The notes under the pieces are model-generated. The model was given only the letters and a program-made list of their open reading frames with translations. It made no database searches and was not told the DNA's origin. Shown here piece by piece: positions 10,645 through 18,883 of a stretch of DNA of 64,000 bases. Positions within the stretch are counted from its first letter, which is position 1. Each line of letters opens with the position of its first letter. The translations under genes were made by a program, and so were the position numbers. Location of the stretch: assembly GCF_006363815.1 (NCBI RefSeq), contig NZ_RRYT01000009.1:58442-122441 (forward strand). The letters are read 5' to 3'. The DNA is from Thermomonospora catenispora (GTDB lineage: Bacteria; Actinomycetota; Actinomycetes; Streptosporangiales; Streptosporangiaceae).

Positions 10645-11556
10645 ATGCCCGCGACGGCGTCCGCGGGCGAGGATTCTGCGAGTGCGCAGGTCGTCCCGTA
10701 TCCGACCCGAGGCGGGCCGACGGTGGTGCGGCTGCTGCTCGGCGGCCATCTGCGCAAGCTGCGGGAGAAGGCCGGCGTCTCGGTCGAGAAGGCCGCCTCC
10801 GTCATCCGCGGCTCACATTCCAAGATCAGCCGGATGGAGAACGGCCGGGTCGGCTTCAAGCAGCGCGATGTGGCCGACCTGCTCGATCTGTACGGGGTGG
10901 ACGACGAGGCGGTGCGGGCCTCGGTCATGGAGATGGTCCGGGCCTCCAACAGCCCCGGCTGGTGGCACCGGTACGGCGATGTGCTGCCCTCGTGGTTCGA
11001 GGCCTACCTGGGCCTGGAGGAGGCGGCCTCGCTGATCCGGGTGTATGAGGTGCACTTCGTCCCCGGGCTGCTGCAGACCGAGGAGTACGCGCGGGCGGTG
11101 GTGCGGCTCGGCCACCCCGAGGCCGACGAGGACGAGGTCCGCAGCCGCGTCGAGCTGCGCATGACCCGGCAGCGCAAGCTGCACGCCGAGAACCCGCCGA
11201 TGGTGTGGGCGGTGGTCGACGAGACCGCGCTGCGCCGCACGGTGGGCGGGCCGGAGGTGATGCGCGCGCAGATCCGGCATCTGATCGAGCTGACCGCGTC
11301 GCCGAACATCACCCTGCAGATCGTGCCGTTGAACGTGGCGGGCAACGCGGCGGCCGGCGGGCCGTTCACGATCCTGCGGTTCGCCGAGCCGGCGCTGTCG
11401 GACGTGGTCTACATGGAGCACCTGACCAGCGCCCTGTATCTGGACAAGCCCAGCGACGTGGAGGCGTACCTGCGGGCGATCAACAGCCTGTGCGTCGCGG
11501 CGTGCCAGCCGCACGAGAGCGTGCGGCTGCTGGAGGAGATCCTCGCCGAGCTGTGA
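10645..11556 (+). CDS. XRE-family regulator with DUF5753 domain
   Basis: 303 residues. An N-terminal helix-turn-helix (about residues 35-95: LREKAGVSVEKAASVIRGSHSKISRMENGR) is followed by a DUF5753 ligand-like domain (GLLQTEEYARAVV, RQRKLHAENPPMVWAVVDETALRR, ITLQIVPLN, FTILRFAEP, and DVVYMEHLTS). This architecture normally pairs with DUF397 proteins, but none is adjacent here; the only DUF397 gene of the window is at 1136. The ATG at 10645 has GAGGAAG upstream and is preferred over an open extension to 10537 with no homology. TGCA tetramers at 10541 and 10628 echo the array at 1414. Confidence 0.9.
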   Translation: MPATASAGEDSASAQVVPYPTRGGPTVVRLLLGGHLRKLREKAGVSVEKAASVIRGSHSKISRMENGRVGFKQRDVADLLDLYGVDDEAVRASVMEMVRASNSPGWWHRYGDVLPSWFEAYLGLEEAASLIRVYEVHFVPGLLQTEEYARAVVRLGHPEADEDEVRSRVELRMTRQRKLHAENPPMVWAVVDETALRRTVGGPEVMRAQIRHLIELTASPNITLQIVPLNVAGNAAAGGPFTILRFAEPALSDVVYMEHLTSALYLDKPSDVEAYLRAINSLCVAACQPHESVRLLEEILAEL

Positions 11557-11572
11557 GCGCTCCGCAACGGGC

Positions 11573-11589
11573 CTTCCGCAGAGCGGAAG
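11573..11589. terminator. Small hairpin between XRE and aldehyde dehydrogenase genes
   Basis: CTTCCGC-AGA-GCGGAAG lies 17 bases after the XRE stop. It could be a weak terminator or an operator. Confidence 0.3.
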
Positions 11590-11664
11590 AGGCGGGTCCG
11601 CGCCGCCGCTCGGAGAGGGCATCATCGTGCAACTTCCGTTCCCCCCACCCCGAGGAACCGAGCA

Positions 11665-13122
11665 ATGACGCTTCTTGATCCCGCACTGTGGTCCGGCCGC
11701 ATCTTCACCGGGCGATGGGACTCCGGATCGGCCGGCACGCTCGAGGTCACCGAACCCGCCACCGGGGCGGCCCTCGGCGCCGTCGGCGCGGCCGGCGCCG
11801 AGGACGTGGCCAAGGCCGCGGCCGCCGCGGCGCAGGCCCAACGGGACTGGGCGGCGCGTCCGCACACCGAGCGGGCGGCGGTGCTGCGCAGGGCCGGCGC
11901 GCTGCTGGAGGAGCACGCCGAGGAGATCGCCGACTGGATCGTACGGGAGGCCGGCTCGATCCGCCCCAAGGCCTCGTTCGAGCTGCAGGTGGCCGCCGGC
12001 GAGTGCTATGAGGCCGCCGCGCTGCCGTCGCTGCCGCACGGGCAGGTGCTGCCGTCCGGCGAGCCGCGGTGGAGCCTGGCGCGCCGCCGGCCGGCCGGCG
12101 TGGTCGCCGTGATCTCCCCGTTCAACTTCCCGCTGATCCTGTCGATCCGGTCGGTGGCCCCGGCGCTGGCGCTGGGCAACGCCGTGCTGCTCAAGCCGGA
12201 CCCCCGCACCGCGGTGTGCGGCGGCGTGGCGCTGGCCCGGATCTTCGAAGAGGCCGGGCTGCCGGAGGGCGTGCTGCACGTGCTGCCGGGCGGCCTGGAG
12301 ACCGGGCGGGCCGTGGTGGCCGCGCCGGAGGTGCGGGTGGTGTCGTTCACCGGCTCCACCGCCGCAGGCCGCGCGATCGGGGAGGAGTGCGGCCGGCTGC
12401 TCAAGCGCGCCCACCTGGAGCTGGGCGGCAACAACGCGCTGATCGTGCTGCCGGGCGCGGACCTGGACAGGGCCGTCTCCGCGGCGGCATGGGGGGCGTT
12501 CCTGCACCAGGGGCAGATCTGCATGACCTCCGGACGGCACCTGGTGCACGAGAGCCTGCACGACGAGTACGTGGCGGCGCTGGCCGACAAGGCCGAGCGC
12601 CTGCCGGTCGGCGACCCGGCCGCCGAGGAGGTGGCGCTGGGCCCGATCATCGACGAGCGCCAGCTCGCCCGGGTGCACTCCCTGGTCACCGGCAGCGTCG
12701 AGGCGGGCGCCCGGCTGGCGGCCGGCGGCACCTATGAGGGGCTGTTCTACCGGCCGACGGTGCTGGCCGAGGTGACCCCGCAGATGCCCGCCTACGCAGA
12801 GGAGGTGTTCGGCCCGGTCGCGCCGGTGGTGCCGTTCGCCACCGTGGAGGAGGCGATCGAGCTGGCCCGCGACACCGAGTACGGCCTGTCGCTGGGCATC
12901 CTCGGCGACGTGGGCGCGGCGATGCGGATCGCCGACGCGGTCCCCACCGGCCTGGTGCACATCAACGACCAGACCGTGAACGACGAGCCCAACATCCCGT
13001 TCGGCGGCACGGGCGCCTCGGGGACGGGCTCCCGGCTGGGCGGCCCGGAGGCCAACATCGAGGCGTTCACCGAGACCCAGTGGGTCACCGTCCGTCCGGA
13101 GATCGCCGCCTATCCGTTCTAG
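11665..13122 (+). CDS. Aldehyde dehydrogenase, benzaldehyde-dehydrogenase-like
   Basis: NAD(P)+-dependent oxidation of an aldehyde to the acid. It has 485 residues, full family length. VVAVISPFNFPLILSIRSVAPALALGN (split over the Rossmann entry), LLKPDPRT, FTGSTAAGRAIG, and HLELGGNNALIVL (catalytic Glu) are followed by HQGQICMTSGRHLVHE, with the catalytic Cys, and EEVFGPVAPVVPFATVEEAI. The PRTAVCGGVALARIFEEAGLP segment and loop lengths resemble benzaldehyde or vanillin dehydrogenases. The start has GAGGAACCGAGCA upstream. The upstream XRE regulator or acyl-CoA synthetase may be functionally linked (aldehyde to acid to CoA ester), but this is inference. Confidence 0.92.
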   Translation: MTLLDPALWSGRIFTGRWDSGSAGTLEVTEPATGAALGAVGAAGAEDVAKAAAAAAQAQRDWAARPHTERAAVLRRAGALLEEHAEEIADWIVREAGSIRPKASFELQVAAGECYEAAALPSLPHGQVLPSGEPRWSLARRRPAGVVAVISPFNFPLILSIRSVAPALALGNAVLLKPDPRTAVCGGVALARIFEEAGLPEGVLHVLPGGLETGRAVVAAPEVRVVSFTGSTAAGRAIGEECGRLLKRAHLELGGNNALIVLPGADLDRAVSAAAWGAFLHQGQICMTSGRHLVHESLHDEYVAALADKAERLPVGDPAAEEVALGPIIDERQLARVHSLVTGSVEAGARLAAGGTYEGLFYRPTVLAEVTPQMPAYAEEVFGPVAPVVPFATVEEAIELARDTEYGLSLGILGDVGAAMRIADAVPTGLVHINDQTVNDEPNIPFGGTGASGTGSRLGGPEANIEAFTETQWVTVRPEIAAYPF

Positions 13123-13239
13123 GTCCGTTCCGGGCGCGTTCCGGCTCGCTCCGGCCTCTCTTCTGCGGGCCGGCCGGCCCCGCTCCGACGGTCCGCGGTG
13201 ATCTGGGCACCGCCGGGTCCTTCTGGCACCCTGATCGCC

Positions 13240-14133
13240 GTGGACTGGGTGGAGCGGGTGCTGTCGATCCGGCGATGGACGCGGGGCGAGGAGCGCGCCC
13301 CGCACAAGCCGCTGCTGTTGCTGTACGCGCTCGGCCGCTACCAGCGGGAGGGTGCGGCGCCCATACGCTATTCGGCGGTGGAGCGCGAGCTGGAGCGGCT
13401 GTTGCGGGAGTTCGGCCCGCCGCGTCCCTCCACCATGGCCTACCCGTTCCACCACCTGACCAATGACGAACTGCTGTGGCAGGTGGAGACCGACGAGGGC
13501 CCGGGCAGCCCCGGCGCGAGCGCGGGACGGCTGCGGTCCTCGGGGGCGCGGGGACGGCTGCACCCTGAGCTGGTCGCGGCGCTGGACCGCGATCCGTCGC
13601 TGGTGGGGCGGCTGACGCGGGCGCTGCTGACGGCCGACTTTCCGCCGTCGCTGCACGAGGACATCTGCGCCGAGACCGGGCTGGAGCCGGCCGACGGGGA
13701 GCTCCCGGCGGCGGTGCTGCGGCGGCTGCCGCCGCGCGACCCGGGGTTCCGGCTGCGGGTGCTGGAGGCGTACCGGTTCCGCTGCGCGTTCTGCGACTAT
13801 GACGGGTGGCTCGGCGGGCGGCCGGTGGGGCTGGACGCGGCGCATGTGCGGTGGCGGGCGTACGAGGGGCCGGACGATCCGGCCAACGGGCTGTCGCTGT
13901 GCGCGCTGCACCACCGGCTGTTCGACCGGGGGGTGCTGGGACTGACCCGGGACCGCACCATCGTGGTGTCCTCGGCGTTCCGGGCCCGCTCCCCGGTCGC
14001 GGCGCGGCTGGTGCACGACCTGGCGGGGCGTCCGGTCCGCTCCCCGGACGGCGGCGCGGAGTGCGACCCCGTCCACATCGACTGGCACGCCGCCCAGGTC
14101 TTCCGTGGACCGGCGATCGCCCGTGCGGCGTGA
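13240..14133 (+). CDS. McrA-type HNH endonuclease with SBD-like domain
   Basis: A 297-residue probable type IV restriction enzyme. The N-terminal half contains APHKPLLLLYALGRYQ and YPFHHLTNDELLWQV, characteristic of the sulfur-binding domain of phosphorothioate-dependent enzymes such as ScoMcrA. The C-terminal HNH module has CAFCDYDGWLGG, VGLDAAHVRW, DPANGLSLCALHHRLFDRGVL, with the paired Cys, His, Asn and His in order. Such enzymes cut DNA carrying dnd-type phosphorothioates (or methylcytosine) and sense foreign DNA. No dnd genes are nearby. GTG 13240 (VDWVERVL) fits the family start and follows CACCCT by 7 bases; an alternative GTG lies at 13198. No partner gene is evident. Confidence 0.85.
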   Translation: MDWVERVLSIRRWTRGEERAPHKPLLLLYALGRYQREGAAPIRYSAVERELERLLREFGPPRPSTMAYPFHHLTNDELLWQVETDEGPGSPGASAGRLRSSGARGRLHPELVAALDRDPSLVGRLTRALLTADFPPSLHEDICAETGLEPADGELPAAVLRRLPPRDPGFRLRVLEAYRFRCAFCDYDGWLGGRPVGLDAAHVRWRAYEGPDDPANGLSLCALHHRLFDRGVLGLTRDRTIVVSSAFRARSPVAARLVHDLAGRPVRSPDGGAECDPVHIDWHAAQVFRGPAIARAA

Positions 14134-14222
14134 TCGGCACCGGGTCGGACCGGAGATTCCCCGCGGTATTGAATGGGTGTGACAACGACCACGGGTTTTC
14201 TCCGAACGAGAGGAATCTGATC

Positions 14223-14648
14223 ATGGCCACGACCCGCACCGCCAACGCGCACTGGGAGGGGCCGCTGATGGGCGGCAAGGGGACGGTGTCCCTGGACTCC
14301 TCGGGCGTGGGCTCGTTCGAGGTGAACTGGCCGTCGCGCGCCGAGTCCCCGGAGGGCAAGACCAGCCCCGAGGAGCTGATCGCCGCGGCCCACTCCACCT
14401 GCTACTCGATGGCGCTCTCGCACGCCCTGGCCGGCGCCGGGACGCCGCCGGAGACGGTCGACACCAAGGCCGACGTCACCTTCCAGCCGGGCGAGGGCAT
14501 CACCGGGATCCACCTGACCGTCCGCGCCAAGGTCCCCGGCCTGTCGGCGGAGGACTTCAAGAAGGCGGCGGAGAACGCCAAGGCCGGCTGCCCGGTCAGC
14601 AAGGCGCTGGCCGGCACCACCATCACCCTCGACGCCGCCCTGGTCTGA
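14223..14648 (+). CDS. OsmC/Ohr-family peroxiredoxin
   Basis: A 141-residue thiol peroxidase of the OsmC subgroup, acting on organic hydroperoxides. The N-terminus TANAHWEGPLMGGKGTVSLDS, the motif SPEELIAAAHSTCYSMALS with the peroxidatic Cys, and AGCPVSKALAGTTITLDA with the second Cys are all in place. The start ATG follows GAGAGGAATCTGATC. A strong hairpin lies 8 bases after the stop. The context gives no partner; it probably belongs to general oxidative-stress defence. Confidence 0.92.
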   Translation: MATTRTANAHWEGPLMGGKGTVSLDSSGVGSFEVNWPSRAESPEGKTSPEELIAAAHSTCYSMALSHALAGAGTPPETVDTKADVTFQPGEGITGIHLTVRAKVPGLSAEDFKKAAENAKAGCPVSKALAGTTITLDAALV

Positions 14649-14655
14649 CGTTCCG

Positions 14656-14687
14656 CCGGTCCCGCTCCCGGGCGGGAGCGGGACCGG
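14656..14687. terminator. Strong bidirectional terminator
   Basis: Perfect 14-base arms CCGGTCCCGCTCCC and GGGAGCGGGACCGG with a 4-base loop lie between the convergent ends of the OsmC gene (14648) and the flavoprotein gene (14701). No U-tract on either side. Confidence 0.75.
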
Positions 14688-14700
14688 TCCAACCGGCGGC

Positions 14701-15510
14701 TCAGTCCATGCGGACCAGCTGGTCGTAGCCGAAGACGGGGCCGTTCTTGCAGGCCAGCAGCGTCCGCTCGGCCCGCCGGCCCCCGACGTGGCAGCGGCCG
14801 CAGACCGCGTCGGTGCACCGGATCAACGAGTGGGCGGCGACCTGGATGCGGTGCGCGGCCACCCCGCGGTCGGCCAGCCGCCGGGCCGCCTCCAGCGTCA
14901 TCGGCACCGGCCCGGCCAGCAGCGCCACCGTCCCCGGGGGCGGGCCGGGCCGGCCGTCGGCGACGTCGGCCATGCTCAGGCGGGGGCCGGTGGCGATGGT
15001 GACGTCCATGCCGCGGGCCACCCACAGATCCGCGTCGGCGTGCAACGGCAGCGCCGAGGTCCGGCTCCCGCCGACCCAGATCCGCACGCCGGCGTACCGT
15101 TCGGTGCCCGCCACCACCTGGTCCAGCACCGGCCGCAGCGTGGCCAGCCCGCTCTCCCATGCGGCCAGCAGCAGGGGCCGACCGGAGGCGGCGCGCAGGT
15201 CCCAGCCGGTGCCGAACGGGCCGCGCACGCCCAGGATCGTTCCAGGCTCGCCGAACGCCCCGCCGCACGGCACCCGCAGCGTGGTCACCTCCAGTCCGTC
15301 GCAGGCGCCCCCGGTGACGGCGGCGACGCGCACGCCGGACCGGGCGTGCAGCACCCAGTACTGTCCCGGCAGTGCGGGAGGCGGTTCGGCGTCGGCCTCG
15401 CACGGGGTGAGAACGAGCGACATCATGCCCGCGGTGTGCGGGTACCGGGCCAGCACCCGGTACTCCCGGGTCCCCGGAGCCCATCCGCGGCCTCGTCCCT
15501 CACCCGGCAT
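14701..15510 (-). CDS. FAD/NAD(P)-binding reductase subunit with Fe-S Cys cluster
   Basis: 269 residues resembling the dihydroorotate-dehydrogenase electron-transfer subunit PyrK and the gamma subunit of NiFe sulfhydrogenase. An N-terminal ferredoxin-reductase-like FAD barrel comes first (ALPGQYWVLHARSG, VRGPFGTGWDL). An NAD domain follows (LLLAAWESGLATLRPVLDQV, VRIWVGGSRT). The C-terminus has RCTDAVCGRCHVGG..TLLACKNGPVFGYDQL, the four-Cys [2Fe-2S] pattern of these subunits. No partner dehydrogenase or hydrogenase gene is in the window, so it is an orphan module. ATG 15510 has GGGGAGGAG upstream and is preferred over 15525. Confidence 0.75.
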   Translation of the reverse strand: MPGEGRGRGWAPGTREYRVLARYPHTAGMMSLVLTPCEADAEPPPALPGQYWVLHARSGVRVAAVTGGACDGLEVTTLRVPCGGAFGEPGTILGVRGPFGTGWDLRAASGRPLLLAAWESGLATLRPVLDQVVAGTERYAGVRIWVGGSRTSALPLHADADLWVARGMDVTIATGPRLSMADVADGRPGPPPGTVALLAGPVPMTLEAARRLADRGVAAHRIQVAAHSLIRCTDAVCGRCHVGGRRAERTLLACKNGPVFGYDQLVRMD

Positions 15511-15633
15511 CCTGCTCCTCCCCACGCTGTCGACGATCGCTTCGGCACCGCCTGGCCCTTACCCACCGCGTCGGCACGGAATGTCCCTGGTAGGGCCGGT
15601 GTCGCGGTCACGTCATGCCACCGTTCAGCCGAA

Positions 15634-15647
15634 TGCCTGTTCAGGCA
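15634..15647. promoter_or_regulatory. Inverted repeat between two minus-strand genes
   Basis: TGCCTG-TT-CAGGCA lies in the 177-base gap upstream of the flavoprotein gene and 40 bases past the end of the EVE-like gene. It may be an operator or part of a terminator; I see nothing else in this gap. Confidence 0.25.
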
Positions 15648-15687
15648 AGGGGTGACCCGCCGAATGTGGCCCGTATCACCCCGCCCT

Positions 15688-16125
15688 TCACCTCGTCGCG
15701 GCGCGGGCACGAGCGCGGTATCCGGCCACATGCGCGGCCGGATCCCCGGCCACCGCAGCCAGCTCACGAGCCAGCAGCGCGGCATCGGCCTTCGGGAGCC
15801 ACAGGAGCGGGCGCCGCAGCCGCACGCTCCAGGATCGGGGATCAGGGAACGCCTCCAGCCGTTCCACCAGAGGCCGCAGCTCCACCCCGCTCCCCCATGG
15901 CGCCAGCGTCTCCACCCGCAGCCGGCAGCCGCGCGGGAACTCCCGCTCCCCGAACACCACCGGCTCCTCCAACGCGACCACCGGCGATGTCACCACCGCC
16001 CTGCCGATCACGCGTCCGCGATCCCGCGTCGGATTGCCGAACGCCCCGCGGGTCGCGTACATCAGCAGCTCGTCCCCCGCGGCCAGCCGATCCACCTCGG
16101 CCCGCGCCGTCGTCGGGAACGCCAT
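15688..16125 (-). CDS. Small protein resembling EVE/PUA-like domains
   Basis: 145 residues. RLAAGDELLMYATRGAFG at 14-31 and RGRVIGRAVVTSPVVALEEPVVFGER at 36-61 give the strand pattern of EVE or PUA-like folds (a hydrophobic strand D-x-hhhYxTxxxF, then G-x-hhGxAxV). The C-terminus SVRLRRPLLWLPKADAALLARELA is helical. EVE domains bind modified bases; whether this one does cannot be told. GGAG precedes the ATG. No cofactor motif, signal peptide or membrane segment is present. It sits upstream of the flavoprotein gene on the same strand with a 177-base gap. Confidence 0.6.
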   Translation of the reverse strand: MAFPTTARAEVDRLAAGDELLMYATRGAFGNPTRDRGRVIGRAVVTSPVVALEEPVVFGEREFPRGCRLRVETLAPWGSGVELRPLVERLEAFPDPRSWSVRLRRPLLWLPKADAALLARELAAVAGDPAAHVAGYRARARAATR

Positions 16126-16217
16126 CGCTGCTCCGTCAGCACCCGGCGATGGCGTCCCGGTCCCCGAGGATCAACAGGCACGTCTCACTCACGGCCGACA
16201 CCGTAGTCCAGGGCCGG

Positions 16218-16607
16218 TCAGCCCACCGCGCGGTCGTCGACGGGAACGATCTCGCGGCCCAGCGGGGTCAGGGAGATGGGGATCATCTTGATGTTGGCGA
16301 CGCCGAGCGGGATGCCGATGATCGTCAGGCACAGCAGGGCGCCGGTGATGAGGTGGCTCAACGCCAGCTCCCAGCCGACGACGATGATCCAGATGACGTT
16401 GCCGATGAGCGACATCGCCCCTGCGGTGGGCTTGCGCTTGACGGTCCGCCCGAACGGCCACAGCGCGTAGGCGGCGATCCTGAACGAGGCGATCCCGAAC
16501 GGGATCGTGATGATCAGGAGGCAGCAGATCACCCCGGCGACGACGTATCCGATCGCCAGCCACAAGCCCGCCAACACCAGCCACAGCACGTTCAAGACCG
16601 TCCGCAT
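16218..16607 (-). CDS. YccF-family inner-membrane protein
   Basis: 129 residues with two similar halves: a hydrophobic hairpin (about 6-40) ending GIASFRIAAYALWPFGR, and a second one (about 65-105) ending GVANIKMIPISLTPLGREIV. This duplicated A..(K/R)h...L.PFGR pattern defines YccF (DUF307). The function is unknown. The ATG lies 6 bases after TAGACT (16614-16619 on the plus strand) with no Shine-Dalgarno, so transcription is probably leaderless, from a promoter overlapping the stop codon of the upstream gene. It follows the MerR/membrane-protein pair in the same direction. Confidence 0.88.
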   Translation of the reverse strand: MRTVLNVLWLVLAGLWLAIGYVVAGVICCLLIITIPFGIASFRIAAYALWPFGRTVKRKPTAGAMSLIGNVIWIIVVGWELALSHLITGALLCLTIIGIPLGVANIKMIPISLTPLGREIVPVDDRAVG

Positions 16608-16616
16608 GCCGGCAGT

Positions 16617-17246
16617 CTAGGCGCCGGCGCGGTCCGTGTCCGGGGCGATGCGCAGGGCCGTGCAGACCGCGCGGGGGTCGTCGGCGTAGAACCGGACGGT
16701 GCGGACCCGGACGCGGGCGCCCAGCGGACGGACGGCGACGACCGGTTCGGACAGTTCGACCACCACGTTCGTCTGCGAGCCGACCGCCACGGCGAGCACG
16801 TCGCCGTCCACCCTGATCCAGCCGCTTTCGTCGAAGTTGCGGACGCGCCGCACGTCGGTGATCAGCGTGCGCGGAACCCGCAGGTCGAAGAACGCCCCGT
16901 AGCGGATCCGCAGCTCCTCGGGCGTGACGACGTGCGGACGGGTGACGCAGGCGGCGATGACGGCCAGCACGATCAGCACGGAATAGGCGTCGATCACCAA
17001 GACGACGGTGCGCAGGACCGTCGGGACGTCCAGCGCCCGCAGCAGGACCTCCAGGCCGATCAGCTCCACGACCATCGCGATCAGCCACATCAACATGGCA
17101 GGGGTCTCCGCGCCCGAGTAGGGCGCCGCGGTCGCGCCGGGCGGCACCCCGTCACGGCGCCGCAGCGCCCACAGCACGAGGCTGACCATGCCCTTGGCGT
17201 CGAACTCCATCAGCCGCCGGGCCACGCCCACGAGCCGCGCCGTCAC
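16617..17246 (-). CDS. Membrane protein with cytoplasmic PH-like domain, coupled to MerR
   Basis: 209 residues, not recognised as a named family. Two adjacent hydrophobic segments (about 52-70 and 80-100) are followed by a beta-rich region (PEELRIRYGAFFDLRVPRTLITDVRRV) resembling bacterial PH-like domains. GTG 17246 overlaps the TGA of the merR gene in a GTGA arrangement, so the two are translationally coupled. It is the likely target or partner of the MerR regulator. A much longer open frame upstream is antisense-like and was not used. Confidence 0.6.
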   Translation of the reverse strand: MTARLVGVARRLMEFDAKGMVSLVLWALRRRDGVPPGATAAPYSGAETPAMLMWLIAMVVELIGLEVLLRALDVPTVLRTVVLVIDAYSVLIVLAVIAACVTRPHVVTPEELRIRYGAFFDLRVPRTLITDVRRVRNFDESGWIRVDGDVLAVAVGSQTNVVVELSEPVVAVRPLGARVRVRTVRFYADDPRAVCTALRIAPDTDRAGA

Positions 17247-17995
17247 ATCCGCTCCCTGAGCATCGTCACCACCTGCCGGAACACCTCGGCCTGCGCGGCC
17301 GACAGCTCGGCCGACACCGCCCGCAGCCAGTCGTCCATCCGCCCGTCGTCCACGGCGGAGAGCATCGCCGTGACCATCTCCTCGGGAAAGTGGTCGGCCA
17401 TGTCCCGGGCGACCTCGGCGACGCGGGGGTCGCCTGGATCGGCGTCGGCCAGTTCGTCCAGCCGCGCGTACAGCCGCTGCGTCTCGGCCAGCGCCGCGGG
17501 CTCCAGCAGCGGCCGGAACAGCTCGGCGACCCGGGCTCGGGCAGCGGGATCGGCGTTGGCGTCCAGCAGTATCAGCATCTCCCGGTCGAACCGGGCGATC
17601 GCCGAGTCCTCGACGGGCAGGTCGCGCAGCACCGCCGCCATGTCGGGCGAGACCGTGGAGTCCGGATTCAGGTCCGCCTCGGCCAACAGCACCGCCAGCC
17701 GTTCCCGTCGGGCCGCGAGCGCCTGCTGCTGCCGGGCCAGATCGTCGTCGAGCCCCTGGAGGACCTCGCGCAGCTCGCGTCCCCGGTCGTCGGCCAGCAC
17801 GTCGCGGATCTCCTCCAGCGACAGCCCCAGCTCCACCAGCCGCCGCACGCGCGCCAGCGTGACCGCGTCCCGCAGCCGGTACTCCCGGTATCCGTTGACC
17901 CTCCGTTCGGGTTCCGGAAGCAGCCCGCGCTGGTGGTAGTAGCGCACGGTGCGGGTGGACACGCCGACCAATGCCGCGAGTTCGCCGATCCGCAT
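17243..17995 (-). CDS. MerR-family transcriptional regulator
   Basis: 250 residues. N-terminal winged helix MRIGELAALVGVSTRTVRYYHQRGLL, then RVNGYREYRLRDAVTLARVRRL, and a dimerisation helix around 60-115. The C-terminal domain of about 130 residues is acidic and helical with no Cys-rich metal loop, so a small-molecule ligand is more likely than metal. The promoter is textbook MerR type (see 18002-18032) and the start codon sits 6 bases after its -10. Its 3' end overlaps the following membrane-protein gene by 4 bases. Confidence 0.92.
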   Translation of the reverse strand: MRIGELAALVGVSTRTVRYYHQRGLLPEPERRVNGYREYRLRDAVTLARVRRLVELGLSLEEIRDVLADDRGRELREVLQGLDDDLARQQQALAARRERLAVLLAEADLNPDSTVSPDMAAVLRDLPVEDSAIARFDREMLILLDANADPAARARVAELFRPLLEPAALAETQRLYARLDELADADPGDPRVAEVARDMADHFPEEMVTAMLSAVDDGRMDDWLRAVSAELSAAQAEVFRQVVTMLRERM

Positions 17996-18001
17996 GCCCC
18001 C

Positions 18002-18032
18002 AGTACAGACGTTGACGTCGCGTCAAGGTCAA
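18002..18032 (-). promoter_or_regulatory. MerR-type promoter and operator, 19-bp spacer
   Basis: Reading the minus strand: -35 TTGACC, a 19-base spacer, then -10 TGTACT, six bases, then ATG. The spacer holds a perfect inverted repeat TTGACG-CGA-CGTCAA (18012-18026). An over-long 19-base spacer with a central operator is the hallmark of MerR-activated promoters. Start-codon placement implies a leaderless mRNA. Confidence 0.8.
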
Positions 18033-18192
18033 GCGGGCGGCCGAGCCTTCGTCGGTCTGCCCGATCGTGACGGTCCGGGCTTCTCGGCCACCGTGGGCAT
18101 GGGCGGCCGGGAACTCCCCAGGGGACCGTCGATCGGGACGCGCCGGGGGTGAACGGCGTCGCCCGGGCCGCGGAGGTGCTCCGTCCGGCGCG

Positions 18193-18648
18193 TCAGCGGG
18201 GGCCTTCCGCCGCCCGGGGTGCTGAGCCGGTCGGCGGGCCGTGGTCGAGGTGGCGGATCTCGTAGACGCGTTCGGTGAACCTCCATCCCTCATCGGTGCG
18301 CCGGTAGCGGTCGTGGTAGACGCCGTGGTTCAGGTGGGAACCGCCGTCGCGCAGGCCGATGAGCTCGTGGATGTAGGCACGGCCGGTGGCGGTGTCGCCG
18401 TCTATACGGATCACGCCCGGGTGGGTGGTCTGTATGAAGAGGGACACCAGGGCGTCCCGCCGCTCGCCCCAGGCGCGGATCCGCTCCCGACCGGCGAGCT
18501 CGACGCGGATATGGGGCATGCGCAGCACGCCATCGGGTGTGAACAGCGATGCGATGCGGTCGTAGTCGTTCATCATCGCCGCGTCGGTGAACTCGCCGCG
18601 CAGCGCCTCGATCTCGACGCGGTCGGCGATCTCCTGAAAGTCGCCCAT
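18193..18648 (-). CDS. SnoaL-like/NTF2-fold protein
   Basis: 151 residues with the cone-shaped NTF2 pattern: EIEALRGEFTDAAMMNDYDRIASLFTPDGVLRMP in the first half, GRERIRAW, then HPGVIRIDGDTATGRAYIHEL and DRYRRTDEGWRFTERVYEIRHL. Such proteins are polyketide-cyclase, hydratase or isomerase relatives, or non-enzymatic ligand binders. The start ATG has AGGGGAG 5 bases upstream. It diverges from an ECF41 sigma gene that itself carries a SnoaL-like tail, so the two may be functionally linked. Confidence 0.8.
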   Translation of the reverse strand: MGDFQEIADRVEIEALRGEFTDAAMMNDYDRIASLFTPDGVLRMPHIRVELAGRERIRAWGERRDALVSLFIQTTHPGVIRIDGDTATGRAYIHELIGLRDGGSHLNHGVYHDRYRRTDEGWRFTERVYEIRHLDHGPPTGSAPRAAEGPR

Positions 18649-18796
18649 CGTCTTCTCCCCTCGTCTTCGGAGCCGGCGGGGTCACGGCCGCCGCTCGCGA
18701 CGTTCGCGGGAGCCGGTCATGATGCCGCCGGGCCTTCCCGCCCGTCGGGCGGGGCGGCGCTCCCCTCGATGGGAACGACGATGCGGCTCGCCGGAA

Positions 18797-18821
18797 CGTG
18801 AGGCGGCACGACGGCCTCACG
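18797..18821. promoter_or_regulatory. Inverted repeat before the ECF41 sigma gene
   Basis: CGTGAGGC-9 bases-GCCTCACG. CCTCACG (18815-18821) lies 16 bases before CGTC in TTTCGTC, vaguely like the TGTCACA/CGTC pair reported for ECF41 promoters. Autoregulation is inferred. Confidence 0.3.
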
Positions 18822-18883
18822 GTTCGGCGCCGTATTTCGTCAGATCGGTGAGGGCAGATGCGAGCGAGGGGGCCGACGGCATC

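Noticed and set aside
10813..14088. A 1091-codon open frame on the minus strand
   Set aside because: It runs antisense across the XRE, aldehyde dehydrogenase and HNH genes, is His/Arg/Pro-rich low-complexity in translation, and has no domain. High-GC DNA yields many such shadow frames.
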